Source: JBGFRR01 sp041695045 (GTDB lineage Bacteria > Bacteroidota > Ignavibacteria > UBA10030). From it: DNA of 43,223 nt. A model generated the notes under the pieces. The model made no database searches and had not been told where the DNA came from. It worked only from the letters and a program-made list of their open reading frames with translations. The translations under genes were made by a program, and so were the position numbers. Positions 15,436 through 23,815 of the stretch are shown here, piece by piece. The stretch covers positions 1 through 43,223 of the forward strand of contig JBGFRR010000158.1 in the NCBI GenBank assembly GCA_041695045.1, written 5' to 3'. The stretch's first letter is position 1. Each line of letters opens with the position of its first letter.

Positions 15436-16508
15436 ATCTCTGGCGATCGGCATTTGCCTGGCTTGACGAACGCCTTCTGCTGAAGGACGTTGTGGAATTC
15501 ATGGGCAAGAAGTACGTCCCCGTGCACCGTCATTCGGTGTGGTATTACTTCGGCGGCGTTTCCCTCTTTTTGTTTATCATCCAGGTCGTTACCGGCATCC
15601 TGTTACTGCTGTATTACAAGGGGACGGAAGACCTCGCCTTCGAGAGCATTCAGTTCATCATGGCGAAGGTCGAGTTCGGCTGGCTGATTCGCTCGATTCA
15701 CAGCTGGGCGGCGAACCTCTTCATCCTCGCTATCATGATCCACATGTTCAGCGTGTTCTTCGAGAGGGCATACCGCAAACCGCGAGAGCTGACATGGGTA
15801 AGCGGGATGCTGATGTTCTTTCTTGCGTTAGGATTCGGATTCAGCGGTTACTTGTTGCCGTGGAATGAGCTTGCGTTCTTTGCCACAAAAGTCGGAACCG
15901 ATATTGTCAGCGCTGTGCCGATTATCGGAAAACCGATCATGATATTCCTTCGCGGCGGCGAGGACGTTACCGGTGCGACGCTCTCGCGCTTCTTCGGTTT
16001 TCACGTGGCCGTGTTCCCGGGGCTCTTCACCCTCCTTCTGGGCATCCACCTTCTGCTCGTTCAACGACAGGGAATGAGTGAGCCGTTCGGATTGAAGAAG
16101 AATCGGGGTGAGACACTGAAGACGATGCCGTTCTTTCCAAACTTCCTCTTGCGCGATCTTCTTCTCTGGCTTCTGGTGTTAAATCTGCTTGCCATCCTTG
16201 CGGTGTTCTTTCCGTGGGAGCTCGGTCAGAAAGCAGATCCGTTTGCACCAGCGCCCGAGGGGATTAAACCGGAGTGGTACTTCATGTTCATGTTTCAATT
16301 GCTCAAATACCTGCCGGCGCAGGTCGTGTTCATGGACGGGCAAGTGTTCGGCATTCTCCTTTTCTCTATCGGAGGCGTGCTCTGGCTACTCGTTCCGTTT
16401 TGGGACCGAAAAAGTTCTCGCGGAGAAGAAAACCGCGTCATGACCTACATCGGCATCGTTGTGGTGATGTTCATCGTCGTCTTCACCATCCTCGGGTGGC
16501 TCTCGTGA
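15432..16508 (+). CDS. petB: cytochrome b of a bc-type quinol oxidoreductase
   Basis: A 358-residue membrane protein that joins the cytochrome b6 and subunit IV parts in one chain. The four heme ligands are His90/His104 (IHSWAAN to IHMF) and His191/His206 (FHVAVFP to GIHLLL). Their spacings of 14 and 15 are the b6-type pattern. The Qo-site motif PEWY is in IKPEWYFMF near residue 279. It oxidises quinol and bifurcates electrons to the Rieske cluster and the b hemes. It overlaps petC by four bases and the next cytochrome by four bases (GTGA), so the three are translationally coupled. The third gene is an 11-heme protein rather than cytochrome c1 or f. Confidence 0.93.
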   Translation: MNLWRSAFAWLDERLLLKDVVEFMGKKYVPVHRHSVWYYFGGVSLFLFIIQVVTGILLLLYYKGTEDLAFESIQFIMAKVEFGWLIRSIHSWAANLFILAIMIHMFSVFFERAYRKPRELTWVSGMLMFFLALGFGFSGYLLPWNELAFFATKVGTDIVSAVPIIGKPIMIFLRGGEDVTGATLSRFFGFHVAVFPGLFTLLLGIHLLLVQRQGMSEPFGLKKNRGETLKTMPFFPNFLLRDLLLWLLVLNLLAILAVFFPWELGQKADPFAPAPEGIKPEWYFMFMFQLLKYLPAQVVFMDGQVFGILLFSIGGVLWLLVPFWDRKSSRGEENRVMTYIGIVVVMFIVVFTILGWLS

Positions 16509-17995
16509 AAAGGTTGCTCTCCATCACGCTGCTGCTTTTCTTCTGGGCAGATGGTCTCGAAGCTCAGAAGCAACCAGACCAGTGCTTCACATGCCATGAA
16601 GCGCTCGGCGACAAGCCGTCCACACTGTATGTGAGAGACGTTCATCGTGCGAAGGGAATTTCCTGCGCAGGATGTCATGGGGGCGATCCGCTCGCGGAAG
16701 ACATGGATGAAGGGATGAGTCCGCAGAAGGGGTTCATCGGTGTGCCGAAGGGAGACGCGATCAGCGCCGCGTGCGAGAAGTGTCATTCGAGTACAACGGA
16801 GATGAATCGATTCCATTCATCGCTTCCGGTCAATCAAGGGGAAATGCTTGCCGGGAGCGTGCACGGGCGATTAGCGGTCTCCGGCCAGGAACGGATGCTG
16901 CAGTGCACCACCTGCCACGACGCGCACGGCGTTGTCTCGGTCAAGAACAGAACCTCCCCCGTTCATCCGGCGAACATCGTCCGGGCGTGCGGGCGATGTC
17001 ACAGCAGTGCCTCCTATATGCGGCAGTACAATCCGGCGCTACCGATTGACCAGGTAGAAAAGTATCGGACGAGCGTGCACGGCATGTTGAATGCGCGGGG
17101 CGATGTGAAGGTTGCCGAGTGTGCAAGCTGTCACGGCGGCCATGATGTGAGGCCGGCCAGCGATGTGCGGTCGAAAGTGTATCCGGTCAATCTGCCGGCG
17201 ATGTGCGGACAGTGCCACAGCGATGCAGAGTATATGAAGACGTACAAGATTCCGACCGACCAACTCGAGAAGTATTCCCGCAGCGTTCACGGCATGGCGT
17301 TGCTGCAGAAACATGACCTGAATGCGCCTGCATGTAATGATTGCCACGGCAATCATGGTGCTATCCCGCCGGGTGTGGAGTCCATCTCGAAAGTATGCGG
17401 CACATGCCATGCGCTAAGCTCCGACCTGTTTTCTGCCAGCCCCCACAAGAAGGCGTTCGATCAGCGAAAGCTTCCGGAATGCGAAACGTGCCATGGTCAT
17501 CATGAAATCGATGCCGCGACGGAACAACTGTTGGGCATAGCGGAAGGGAGCGTGTGTTCTCGCTGTCACTCACCGACGGAATACCCGAAGGGGTTCTTTG
17601 TTGCTCAGACCATGCGGGCGTTGGTAGACAGTCTTGAGTACGCCGAACGAGTCGCCGCGCGCTTAGTCAACGAGGCAGAACAGAAAGGAATGGAGATTAG
17701 CGAGGCCAAGTTCAAACTGCGTGATGCCCGCCAGGCCCGGTTTGAATCTCGCACAATCGTGCACGCATTCGATGAAGCGAAGTTCCGTGAAGTGGTTGAA
17801 CGCGGACTTTCCGTCGCCGGCGTGGTTTCGACGCAAGCGCAGGAAGCTGTTGACGAGTACTACTTCAGACGCTGGGGCTTGGGCGTCTCAACGCTGATTA
17901 TTTCTATTCTTGCGTTATCATTGTATTTGACTATCAAAAGGATCGAAAAAAGACAGGCGGGTCTAAAATCCAATCGGACAGCAGGGACATTGTGA
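16505..17995 (+). CDS. 11-heme membrane-anchored cytochrome c
   Basis: A 496-residue cytochrome beginning with GTG in a GTGA overlap with cytochrome b. A signal peptide (LLSITLLLFFWADGLEAQ) is followed by eleven CXXCH motifs: CFTCH, CAGCH, CEKCH, CTTCH, CGRCH, CASCH, CGQCH, CNDCH, CGTCH, CETCH and CSRCH. A near-repeated module with S-VHG- before several hemes suggests internal duplication (SVHGRLAVSG, SVHGMLNARG, SVHGMALLQK). The heme part ends near residue 360. A helical stalk and a C-terminal membrane segment (VSTLIISILALSLYLTI) follow. Its place after petC-petB makes it the electron acceptor of the bc complex, replacing cytochrome c1/f. The direct downstream partner is inferred, not shown. 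Confidence 0.9.
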   Translation: MKRLLSITLLLFFWADGLEAQKQPDQCFTCHEALGDKPSTLYVRDVHRAKGISCAGCHGGDPLAEDMDEGMSPQKGFIGVPKGDAISAACEKCHSSTTEMNRFHSSLPVNQGEMLAGSVHGRLAVSGQERMLQCTTCHDAHGVVSVKNRTSPVHPANIVRACGRCHSSASYMRQYNPALPIDQVEKYRTSVHGMLNARGDVKVAECASCHGGHDVRPASDVRSKVYPVNLPAMCGQCHSDAEYMKTYKIPTDQLEKYSRSVHGMALLQKHDLNAPACNDCHGNHGAIPPGVESISKVCGTCHALSSDLFSASPHKKAFDQRKLPECETCHGHHEIDAATEQLLGIAEGSVCSRCHSPTEYPKGFFVAQTMRALVDSLEYAERVAARLVNEAEQKGMEISEAKFKLRDARQARFESRTIVHAFDEAKFREVVERGLSVAGVVSTQAQEAVDEYYFRRWGLGVSTLIISILALSLYLTIKRIEKRQAGLKSNRTAGTL

Positions 17996-18171
17996 CGAGG
18001 CTGTAGGATCAGGTAAATACACCGGACGGTTCTTGATGATACGGTTCAAGCACCACAGGACTTCTTCCCGATGTCAAAAGGTATTTTTCCGGTGTTTCGC
18101 ATTTCCAAGAAACGTGTGTCAAGTTACCGTATAAATTACGCTTAGGGAGGCTGTATTTGATGTTCACACGA

Positions 18172-18186
18172 TGGCACAGGGATTGA
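18172..18186 (+). promoter_or_regulatory. sigma-54-like promoter of the c554/barrel operon
   Basis: TGGCACAGGGATTGA has a perfect -24 element and exact spacing, with A for C at the -12 position. It ends 52 bases before the start codon at 18239. The rest of the 243-base gap (17996-18171) holds no gene; I note only a distant 8-bp inverted repeat (18019-18026, 18088-18095). Confidence 0.5.
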
Positions 18187-18238
18187 GGTTTTTTCAACAC
18201 TATTACCTTTACTGTTAAGACCCTTGAGGAGAAATCCA

Positions 18239-18775
18239 ATGCTGAGAGCAACTATCACCGCCGTCCTGTTGAGCATCCCAATCGTCAGCATAGCTCAGCA
18301 GAAATACATTGGCGTGCGGACGTGTGCGCCGTGCCACCGCACTGAAAAGCAGGGAAGCCAGCACACGATCTGGCAGCAAAGTAAACATGCGGAGGCATAC
18401 AAGACGCTGACGACGGCGAAGGCAAACGAAATTGCCAAGGCGCAAGGCCTCACCAAGCCTGCCGTCGAAAGCAAGGAATGTCTCGAGTGCCATACCCTCG
18501 GCAAGACGGTTGACGCGAAGCTGTTCGAGCGGACGTTCGACATTAAGGAAGGCGTGCAATGTGAGACGTGCCACGGCGCAGGTGGAGGATATCGGGTGAT
18601 TCACGTGCGGGATAGAGCGAAAGCAATTGAAGCGGGCCTGGTAACGTGGAAGGATATGGCTGCTGTCGAGCAGTACTGCAAGAGCTGTCATAACGAAAAG
18701 AGTCCGACGTTCAAGGGATTTAAGTTTACCGAGTATTGGGATAAGATTAAGCATCCCGTGCCAACAGGGAATTGA
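18239..18775 (+). CDS. tetraheme cytochrome c554-like protein
   Basis: A 178-residue periplasmic cytochrome with a signal peptide (TITAVLLSIPIVSIAQQ) and four CXXCH motifs: CAPCH, CLECH, CETCH and CKSCH. The start KYIGVRTCAPCH and spacing, with SKHAEAYKTL between the first and second heme, are those of the cytochrome c554 fold. Extra His in SKHA and others may be distal ligands. The ATG follows GAGGAGAAATCC. It lies 160 bases before an outer-membrane barrel, so a shuttle between inner-membrane and outer-membrane cytochromes is plausible. Confidence 0.9.
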   Translation: MLRATITAVLLSIPIVSIAQQKYIGVRTCAPCHRTEKQGSQHTIWQQSKHAEAYKTLTTAKANEIAKAQGLTKPAVESKECLECHTLGKTVDAKLFERTFDIKEGVQCETCHGAGGGYRVIHVRDRAKAIEAGLVTWKDMAAVEQYCKSCHNEKSPTFKGFKFTEYWDKIKHPVPTGN

Positions 18776-18792
18776 GTAGTGCGTTGTTCGAT

Positions 18793-18815
18793 TGTACCCT
18801 CCGGCGTGGGGTACA
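18793..18815 (+). other. hairpin between c554-like and barrel genes
   Basis: TGTACCC and GGGTACA form a 7-bp stem around a 9-nt loop, with no T-tract. It may protect the upstream mRNA end or weaken read-through. Nothing else stands out in 18776-18934 apart from the barrel gene's ribosome-binding site. Confidence 0.3.
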
Positions 18816-18934
18816 CCATCGTGGGTATTAAACTGCAGATTGTCGAAATACCATAGCTCGGCAATACACAAGCGCAACGCAGAGGTTGTCCGCAGTACCG
18901 GTAAGAGAGTACCGAACTTCAGAAGGCAGGACAG

Positions 18935-20218
18935 ATGAAACGCACCGGGTTTGTTTTGCTTCTCCTCTTCGCCGCGACCGCGTCGGTTGTTGGCCAGTTT
19001 TTCCAGGCGCGCGTTGTTACATCGGGTTACGCGTGGCAGCGACACGATACGGTAGGCGTAACGTCCCACCATCTGTTTGGCCACCAATTACTTCACCTGA
19101 CCATTGCGCGCAACGCTCTTTCCCTCCACTCCTACATGCAGGGCTTCAATGACTTTGCAGGCCCGGTCAAAAATGACCCGCAGTTTCGTCTCTTCAACCT
19201 GTACGCAAAGGCTTCGAACATCGCAGGCATCGTGGATGTCGCCGTGGGACGACAGCTGATCTTCGCGGGTGTCGGGACCGGAACGATCGATGGAGGGCTG
19301 GTGGGTATCAAGGTTCCACAGTACGGGGTAAAGCTGAACGCGTACTACGGCTTCCTCCCCCCGCCGCGAATGAAGGCATACATCATCCACGACCGCGCAA
19401 ACAATTTGATGACCGGCGCACAGCTTCTGGTGACGCCGGTGGAGTTTGCACAGCTTTCCGTCAGCTATATGCGCAAGCGGCTCCACCCGGAGTCCTACAG
19501 CGCGCTCCGTGCCGACTCGTTGTTCAACCCGTACGTCGTTGAGATTCGCCCGACGGCGACGGCCGAACAGTACATGAGCGGCGACGTCAATGTCGAACAT
19601 GCGTTCGTCTCAGCGTTCGGCCGCTACGATTATGACCTCTATCTCGAACGAACATCGCGCGTACAACTCTTTAGCCGCGTTCAAGTTCTTGACGACCTCG
19701 CGCTGACCGGCGAATACCTGTGGAGAGAGCCGCGGCTGTCGTACAACTCCATCTTCTGGGTCTTCACCTACAACACGCTTCAAGAGGTTGAAGTGGGAGC
19801 GGAGTATAAGCTGGGCAATGACTGGCAGGTTTTTGGACGCTACGGCTTTGTTTCCTATGGGGATGAACAGTCGCAACGGATCACACTCGGCGGCAGCGGG
19901 CGCTACGGGTCGGCAAGCGTGAGCAGGAACGTGACGTACGACAGCGAGGTCAGCGCGGCGTCGCTCCAGGTAGGCTATCCGCTGTGGGAACGCATGGTGA
20001 CGCCCACGCTTCTGCTGAGTTACGCGCAGTACAAGCTCAATGCATCGGAGAAGCTGCAGGGAGCGCTGAGCGCTGCCCTCGGCGCGGTGTACCGGCCAAT
20101 CCCTACCATCTCGCTCGATACGCAGGTGCAGTGGATCCAGAACAAGCTCTACAAGAACGACGTGCGGCTGTTCTTCCGCGGCAGCTATTTCTTCAGCGAA
20201 CGACTCGACATCTTCTGA
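18935..20218 (+). CDS. outer-membrane beta-barrel protein beside multiheme cytochromes
   Basis: A 427-residue protein with a signal peptide (MKRTGFVLLLLFAATASVVG). Alternating hydrophobic/polar strands run over the whole length, with many aromatic-ended strands (FGRYDYDLYLERTS, VGAEYKLGNDWQVFGRYGF, DVRLFFRGSYFFSERLDIF). The C-terminal Phe is typical of barrels inserted by the BAM machinery. Length suggests roughly 16-20 strands, shorter than MtrB. No enzymatic motif is seen. AGGACAG precedes the ATG. Its position between a 4-heme and a 14-heme cytochrome suggests a sheath for an electron conduit through the outer membrane, as in porin-cytochrome complexes. No sequence family is recognised, so this role is inferred from context. 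Confidence 0.8.
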   Translation: MKRTGFVLLLLFAATASVVGQFFQARVVTSGYAWQRHDTVGVTSHHLFGHQLLHLTIARNALSLHSYMQGFNDFAGPVKNDPQFRLFNLYAKASNIAGIVDVAVGRQLIFAGVGTGTIDGGLVGIKVPQYGVKLNAYYGFLPPPRMKAYIIHDRANNLMTGAQLLVTPVEFAQLSVSYMRKRLHPESYSALRADSLFNPYVVEIRPTATAEQYMSGDVNVEHAFVSAFGRYDYDLYLERTSRVQLFSRVQVLDDLALTGEYLWREPRLSYNSIFWVFTYNTLQEVEVGAEYKLGNDWQVFGRYGFVSYGDEQSQRITLGGSGRYGSASVSRNVTYDSEVSAASLQVGYPLWERMVTPTLLLSYAQYKLNASEKLQGALSAALGAVYRPIPTISLDTQVQWIQNKLYKNDVRLFFRGSYFFSERLDIF

Positions 20219-21465
20219 CTATAAACAGTACGACCGCCATCGGAACGTCGCTCATCAAACTCTACGCGCTGTTGGGGGCTGTGTTTATCCTCATCCTCGG
20301 CGCTACGCTGGTCAGCACGCCGCGCGAGGGAGACTATGATCAGGATCGATCCAAACTCATTATCTTCTCTCATGCCAAGCACGTGGGGGAATTCGGTATG
20401 GCGTGCATCGATTGCCATGATGCCGCGAAAACCAGCACGCTCGCATCCGACAACCTGTTGAGCAAGAAAACCAACTGCCAGTCGTGCCACGAGGAGCAAC
20501 TCAACACCAACTGCACCTATTGTCACACCAGCGATGACCCGGCGACGTATGTGGCGTTTGCAAGCCCGAGGCGCGAACTCCGTTTCCCGCACGACGTCCA
20601 TGCGACGGACGAGAACATGGCGTGCGAAACGTGCCACGCGGGGATGGATAAAGTTGATCGCGCCGGCGTGCGGAATGTCCCTTCCAAAGCAACGTGCAAC
20701 ACATGCCATGACGACCGGAAGCTTTCGAACGCCTGCGAGCTGTGTCACACGAACTTTGCCAGCCTCCGTCCGAAAGGACATGACCGTACCGATTTTGCGC
20801 GCGAGCATAAGTTCCTTGCCCGCGTCTCCACAGCAATGTGCGGCGCGTGCCACACGCAGGAGAGTTGTATGGATTGTCATAACGGCGTGCAACTGCAAAG
20901 GGTCAATGTGCCCGGTCGCGATCTGATGACCACGCGTTCACCCCGCTTGATCGCCATTGACCGTGGACAGGGGAGCGCGCTTGCCAAGGTGCATGACCTG
21001 AATTTCCGATTCACCCATGGGGCGTTTGCGAAGGGAAGAATTTCGGATTGTCAATCATGCCACAATCAAGCGCAGGAGCGAACGTGTGTGCAATGCCATG
21101 AAGCCGGCGGGAACATTACGCAGGTGAACTTCAAGCCCGCCACGCACCTGCAGGGGGGGTTCGCGACGCTCGGCGTGGGGAGCGGTGGCGGCGCGCACGC
21201 GCAGCTTGCCCGGCGCGATATCGAGAGCTGCGCATCATGCCACGATGTGCAAGGCGCAGACCCGACCTGCATTACCTGTCACGCCGACCCTGACGGCATT
21301 CGCGGTACGAATCCCAAAACGCATGTGCGCGGATTCCTCAGAGGGACAAACGGCCCGTGGCACAGCGACCCGGGATCGGCGTGCTTCGTCTGCCACTCCG
21401 ACCCGAACGCGCGCGTCGGCGGCATGAAGGGACAAGGATTCTGCGGCTACTGCCATGCGCAATAA
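20215..21465 (+). CDS. 14-heme membrane-anchored cytochrome c
   Basis: A 416-residue protein with an N-terminal membrane anchor (LIKLYALLGAVFILILGATLVS) and fourteen CXXCH motifs: CIDCH, CQSCH, CTYCH, CETCH, CNTCH, CELCH, CGACH, CMDCH, CQSCH, CVQCH, CASCH, CITCH, CFVCH and CGYCH. Hemes are spread to the very last residues. No ATG, GTG or TTG lies before the anchor. A CTG at 20215 overlapping the barrel stop (CTGA) is the most likely, re-initiating start; a TTG at 20272 would cut into the anchor. Heme density and arrangement resemble the decaheme-type periplasmic partners of outer-membrane conduits, but no family is assigned. It is followed directly by a cytochrome lipoprotein. Confidence 0.85.
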   Translation: MTINSTTAIGTSLIKLYALLGAVFILILGATLVSTPREGDYDQDRSKLIIFSHAKHVGEFGMACIDCHDAAKTSTLASDNLLSKKTNCQSCHEEQLNTNCTYCHTSDDPATYVAFASPRRELRFPHDVHATDENMACETCHAGMDKVDRAGVRNVPSKATCNTCHDDRKLSNACELCHTNFASLRPKGHDRTDFAREHKFLARVSTAMCGACHTQESCMDCHNGVQLQRVNVPGRDLMTTRSPRLIAIDRGQGSALAKVHDLNFRFTHGAFAKGRISDCQSCHNQAQERTCVQCHEAGGNITQVNFKPATHLQGGFATLGVGSGGGAHAQLARRDIESCASCHDVQGADPTCITCHADPDGIRGTNPKTHVRGFLRGTNGPWHSDPGSACFVCHSDPNARVGGMKGQGFCGYCHAQ

Positions 21466-21476
21466 GTGAGCTCACG

Positions 21477-22385
21477 ATGAAACGACTTGCTGACATCTAC
21501 GCGTTAGGGTTGTTGGGAATCATTCTTACCGTAATGATCTCATCCTGCTCCGATCTCCAAGAAGAGCTTCCAGTGGCATCGAAGGGAAGAACTATTCATC
21601 CTGAGGGATGGATGACCGTGTCATCCTTAAACTTCCATGGCCAAGAGATCCGCCGGTTGGGATGGAGCATGAAAAGCTGCACGATGTGCCATGGAGGCTC
21701 ATACACCGGCGGTGTTTCCAGGGTCTCCTGCATGACGTGCCATACGGCGCCTGATGGACCGGAGAACTGCGCCACGTGTCACGGCAGTCCGCAAAGTCCC
21801 GCGCCGCCGCGTGATCTGAGCAAGAACACGAGCACATCGGCGCGAGGCGTTGGTGCGCATCAGATTCACTTGATCGGAAGTATTCGGGCGGCGGCAGCGA
21901 CGTGCGCAGAGTGCCACGTCGTCCCCAGCCGGCTCGACTCGCCGGGCCATGTGGATAATGCGGATTCCCGTGCTGAAGTGAAGATGAATAACTATCTCGC
22001 GAACTATGCGACGAACGTCCCCGGTCGGCCTCGCTACAATGCCAACCTTCCCACGGTCATTCCGGTGCCGGCGTATACCCCGGCAACAGGCTCATGCTCG
22101 AATACGTATTGTCACGGCGCATTCAAGAACGGGAACGTGAACAACGTCGTTGTGTGGACCAACCCCGCCACGGCCGCGTGCGGAACGTGTCATGGCGATC
22201 CGACCAGGCCAACGCTCGCGGAGCGTTCGCTGCCGAAAACATCCGCGCAGGGAGGTAATCATCCCAACATTCTGAACTGCGCCGCCTGTCATGGCGACGT
22301 CGTGAATCCAGACCTGACCTTCCGGGATCCGTCGAAGCATATCAACGGGAGACTGAATGTGTTTGGCATTGAGCAGGAGTATTAA
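21477..22385 (+). CDS. multiheme lipoprotein with CX4CH/CXXCH domain
   Basis: A 302-residue lipoprotein: signal segment IYALGLLGIILTVM and lipobox ISSC near residue 23. It has six CXXCH motifs (CTMCH, CMTCH, CATCH, CAECH, CGTCH, CAACH) and one CSNTYCH, the CX4CH spacing. The CX4CH-then-CXXCH arrangement is characteristic of the Geobacter-type CxxxxCH/CXXCH cytochrome domain found in outer-membrane cytochromes. The ATG at 21477 is 11 bases after the 14-heme gene with a weak GTGAG site. It is the last gene of the cluster and, being acylated and exported, is a candidate outer-face or inner-face outer-membrane component. Confidence 0.88.
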   Translation: MKRLADIYALGLLGIILTVMISSCSDLQEELPVASKGRTIHPEGWMTVSSLNFHGQEIRRLGWSMKSCTMCHGGSYTGGVSRVSCMTCHTAPDGPENCATCHGSPQSPAPPRDLSKNTSTSARGVGAHQIHLIGSIRAAAATCAECHVVPSRLDSPGHVDNADSRAEVKMNNYLANYATNVPGRPRYNANLPTVIPVPAYTPATGSCSNTYCHGAFKNGNVNNVVVWTNPATAACGTCHGDPTRPTLAERSLPKTSAQGGNHPNILNCAACHGDVVNPDLTFRDPSKHINGRLNVFGIEQEY

Positions 22386-22402
22386 AACCGCGTCGTAACG
22401 GG

Positions 22403-22496
22403 CGCTCCGACGCATCCCGCCACTTTATGGCTGGACATCCCGCTCAAAAGCAAGCGGGATTCAAGAGGCGAACACAAAACGTGGACCGTCGGAGCG
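22403..22496. repeat. nested inverted repeat between convergent genes
   Basis: Outer arms CGCTCCGACG (22403-22412) and CGTCGGAGCG (22487-22496) are perfect. Inside, ATCCCGCT and AGCGGGAT (22437-22460) form a second hairpin. It lies between the converging cytochrome lipoprotein and CoA-activase genes and may terminate both transcripts. The inner hairpin resembles those at 9212-9233 and 28456-28479. Confidence 0.55.
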
Positions 22497-22552
22497 AGAA
22501 ATTTCCTACCTTCCACAAGGTTTTCAAATACGCCATAACAACCGACTACAGA

Positions 22553-23815
22553 CTATCGACTTCCGACTCTCGACTCCACAGACTCTACAGACCCTATCGA
22601 CTCTTTCTCCTCGATCCCACGTCTCATCCCCAACGGTGACGGCTCTGACAGTCTTGCCAGTTTCTTGCGCATGATTTCTCCGGAATGCTTCTCGACGTAA
22701 TGGACAATTGTCTCAACTCGTATTTTGATGCTTCCCGCCGGCTTCGTCGCATCGAGGTCGCCGAACTTGAAGAACAACGTCCCGGAGACTTCGACGATCT
22801 TCTGCGTCGGCGTGAACGTCGGCTGGTCCATCCCGCACTCGTAACTCGACAGGCGGATCACACATGTCATCCATGGACAACGCGCAGCAAATTTTGCCCC
22901 CCAGAGAATCTCGTTGGTGTTGCTGCTGTAGGATGATGTCCATACGTCGGAAATATCGAACGGCGTTTTGATGCGACCCGACCGCAGATCTTCTTCGAAG
23001 AGCCACTGCATCAGATCGTCATCGGTCGGAAGATACTGCAACCACAGGATCGGAAATCCGTACGCCTGCAAGTCGGCTTCGATCTCATGTCCGATGCCGG
23101 TGTCCATATGGTACGGACGCGCAAGCACGAGGATGCACGGTTTCGCGTTTTGGGCGCACCAGGCGAGAAGGTCACGGCTTTGCTTCCGCGCCTTGCCGTC
23201 AAACGCGTCCAGCGCCGCAAAGCCGACGTGCACCGCGCGGCGCGTTTCCTCGAATTCCAAACCGAAAATATCCGTAAGCGCCGTGTACATTTGTTGAGGG
23301 ACAATCTCCCGGTCGCCAAGACACACATACGGCGAAGCGTACGTGATGCCGTTCTCTGCAAACACATCCCGTTCTTTCAAAAAGCCCGACTTGATGTTCT
23401 CCGGCCCCGCCATCACCCGCGTGCAGGTGATCGTGTCGATGACGTGGCCGCGGAGGAATGACGGAAGCGTGTAAATCATAGGACTCAGCAGCACATTGAT
23501 TTTGCGTTTCTGCCCGAAAACGAGTTCACCATAATGCCCGCTGATGCATTTGACGGGGTAGCAGCAATCGACCGTGCCGCGCCCTTTGCCGTATTCCCGG
23601 AACTGCTCCTCGGATGAGTTCGAACTGAACACGATATTCTCCGGCTTAATCCCGATCCCCGTCAAAAACCCAACCCAGAACTGGTGGGTGTTCCAGATGT
23701 TGAGCACCTTCGGGATGCCGACGCGGATCCTTGAACGATCCTTCGGTTCAGGCTTCGACCGCAACCCTGCGAAACGCCTCTTTACGTACTGTATCAGCGA
23801 TGTTGGGATAGGCAT
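22553..23815 (-). CDS. CoA-activase-related protein, DUF2229 type
   Basis: A 420-residue protein of the DUF2229 family, which in other bacteria forms part of a giant 2-hydroxyglutaryl-CoA dehydratase activator. Features are the opening RVGIPKVLNIWNTHQFW, GTVDCCYPVKCISGHYGELV near residue 85, and further cysteines in TITCTR, CLGD, CPWMTC and YECGMDQP, which could bind an iron-sulfur cluster. The start is uncertain: the ATG at 23815 overlaps the upstream gene by 68 bases, and a TTG at 23845 is also open. The last 15 or so residues (ESIGSVESVESRVGSR) are encoded by a degenerate simple repeat and look like a recent extension. It is the last gene of the TetR-controlled operon. Confidence 0.8.
   Translation of the reverse strand: MPIPTSLIQYVKRRFAGLRSKPEPKDRSRIRVGIPKVLNIWNTHQFWVGFLTGIGIKPENIVFSSNSSEEQFREYGKGRGTVDCCYPVKCISGHYGELVFGQKRKINVLLSPMIYTLPSFLRGHVIDTITCTRVMAGPENIKSGFLKERDVFAENGITYASPYVCLGDREIVPQQMYTALTDIFGLEFEETRRAVHVGFAALDAFDGKARKQSRDLLAWCAQNAKPCILVLARPYHMDTGIGHEIEADLQAYGFPILWLQYLPTDDDLMQWLFEEDLRSGRIKTPFDISDVWTSSYSSNTNEILWGAKFAARCPWMTCVIRLSSYECGMDQPTFTPTQKIVEVSGTLFFKFGDLDATKPAGSIKIRVETIVHYVEKHSGEIMRKKLARLSEPSPLGMRRGIEEKESIGSVESVESRVGSR

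Noticed and set aside
18822..18836. TGGGTATTAAACTGC as a sigma-54 promoter of the barrel gene
   Set aside because: Spacing fits, but the -24 and -12 boxes depart from consensus at several positions; the site at 18172 can serve the whole operon.
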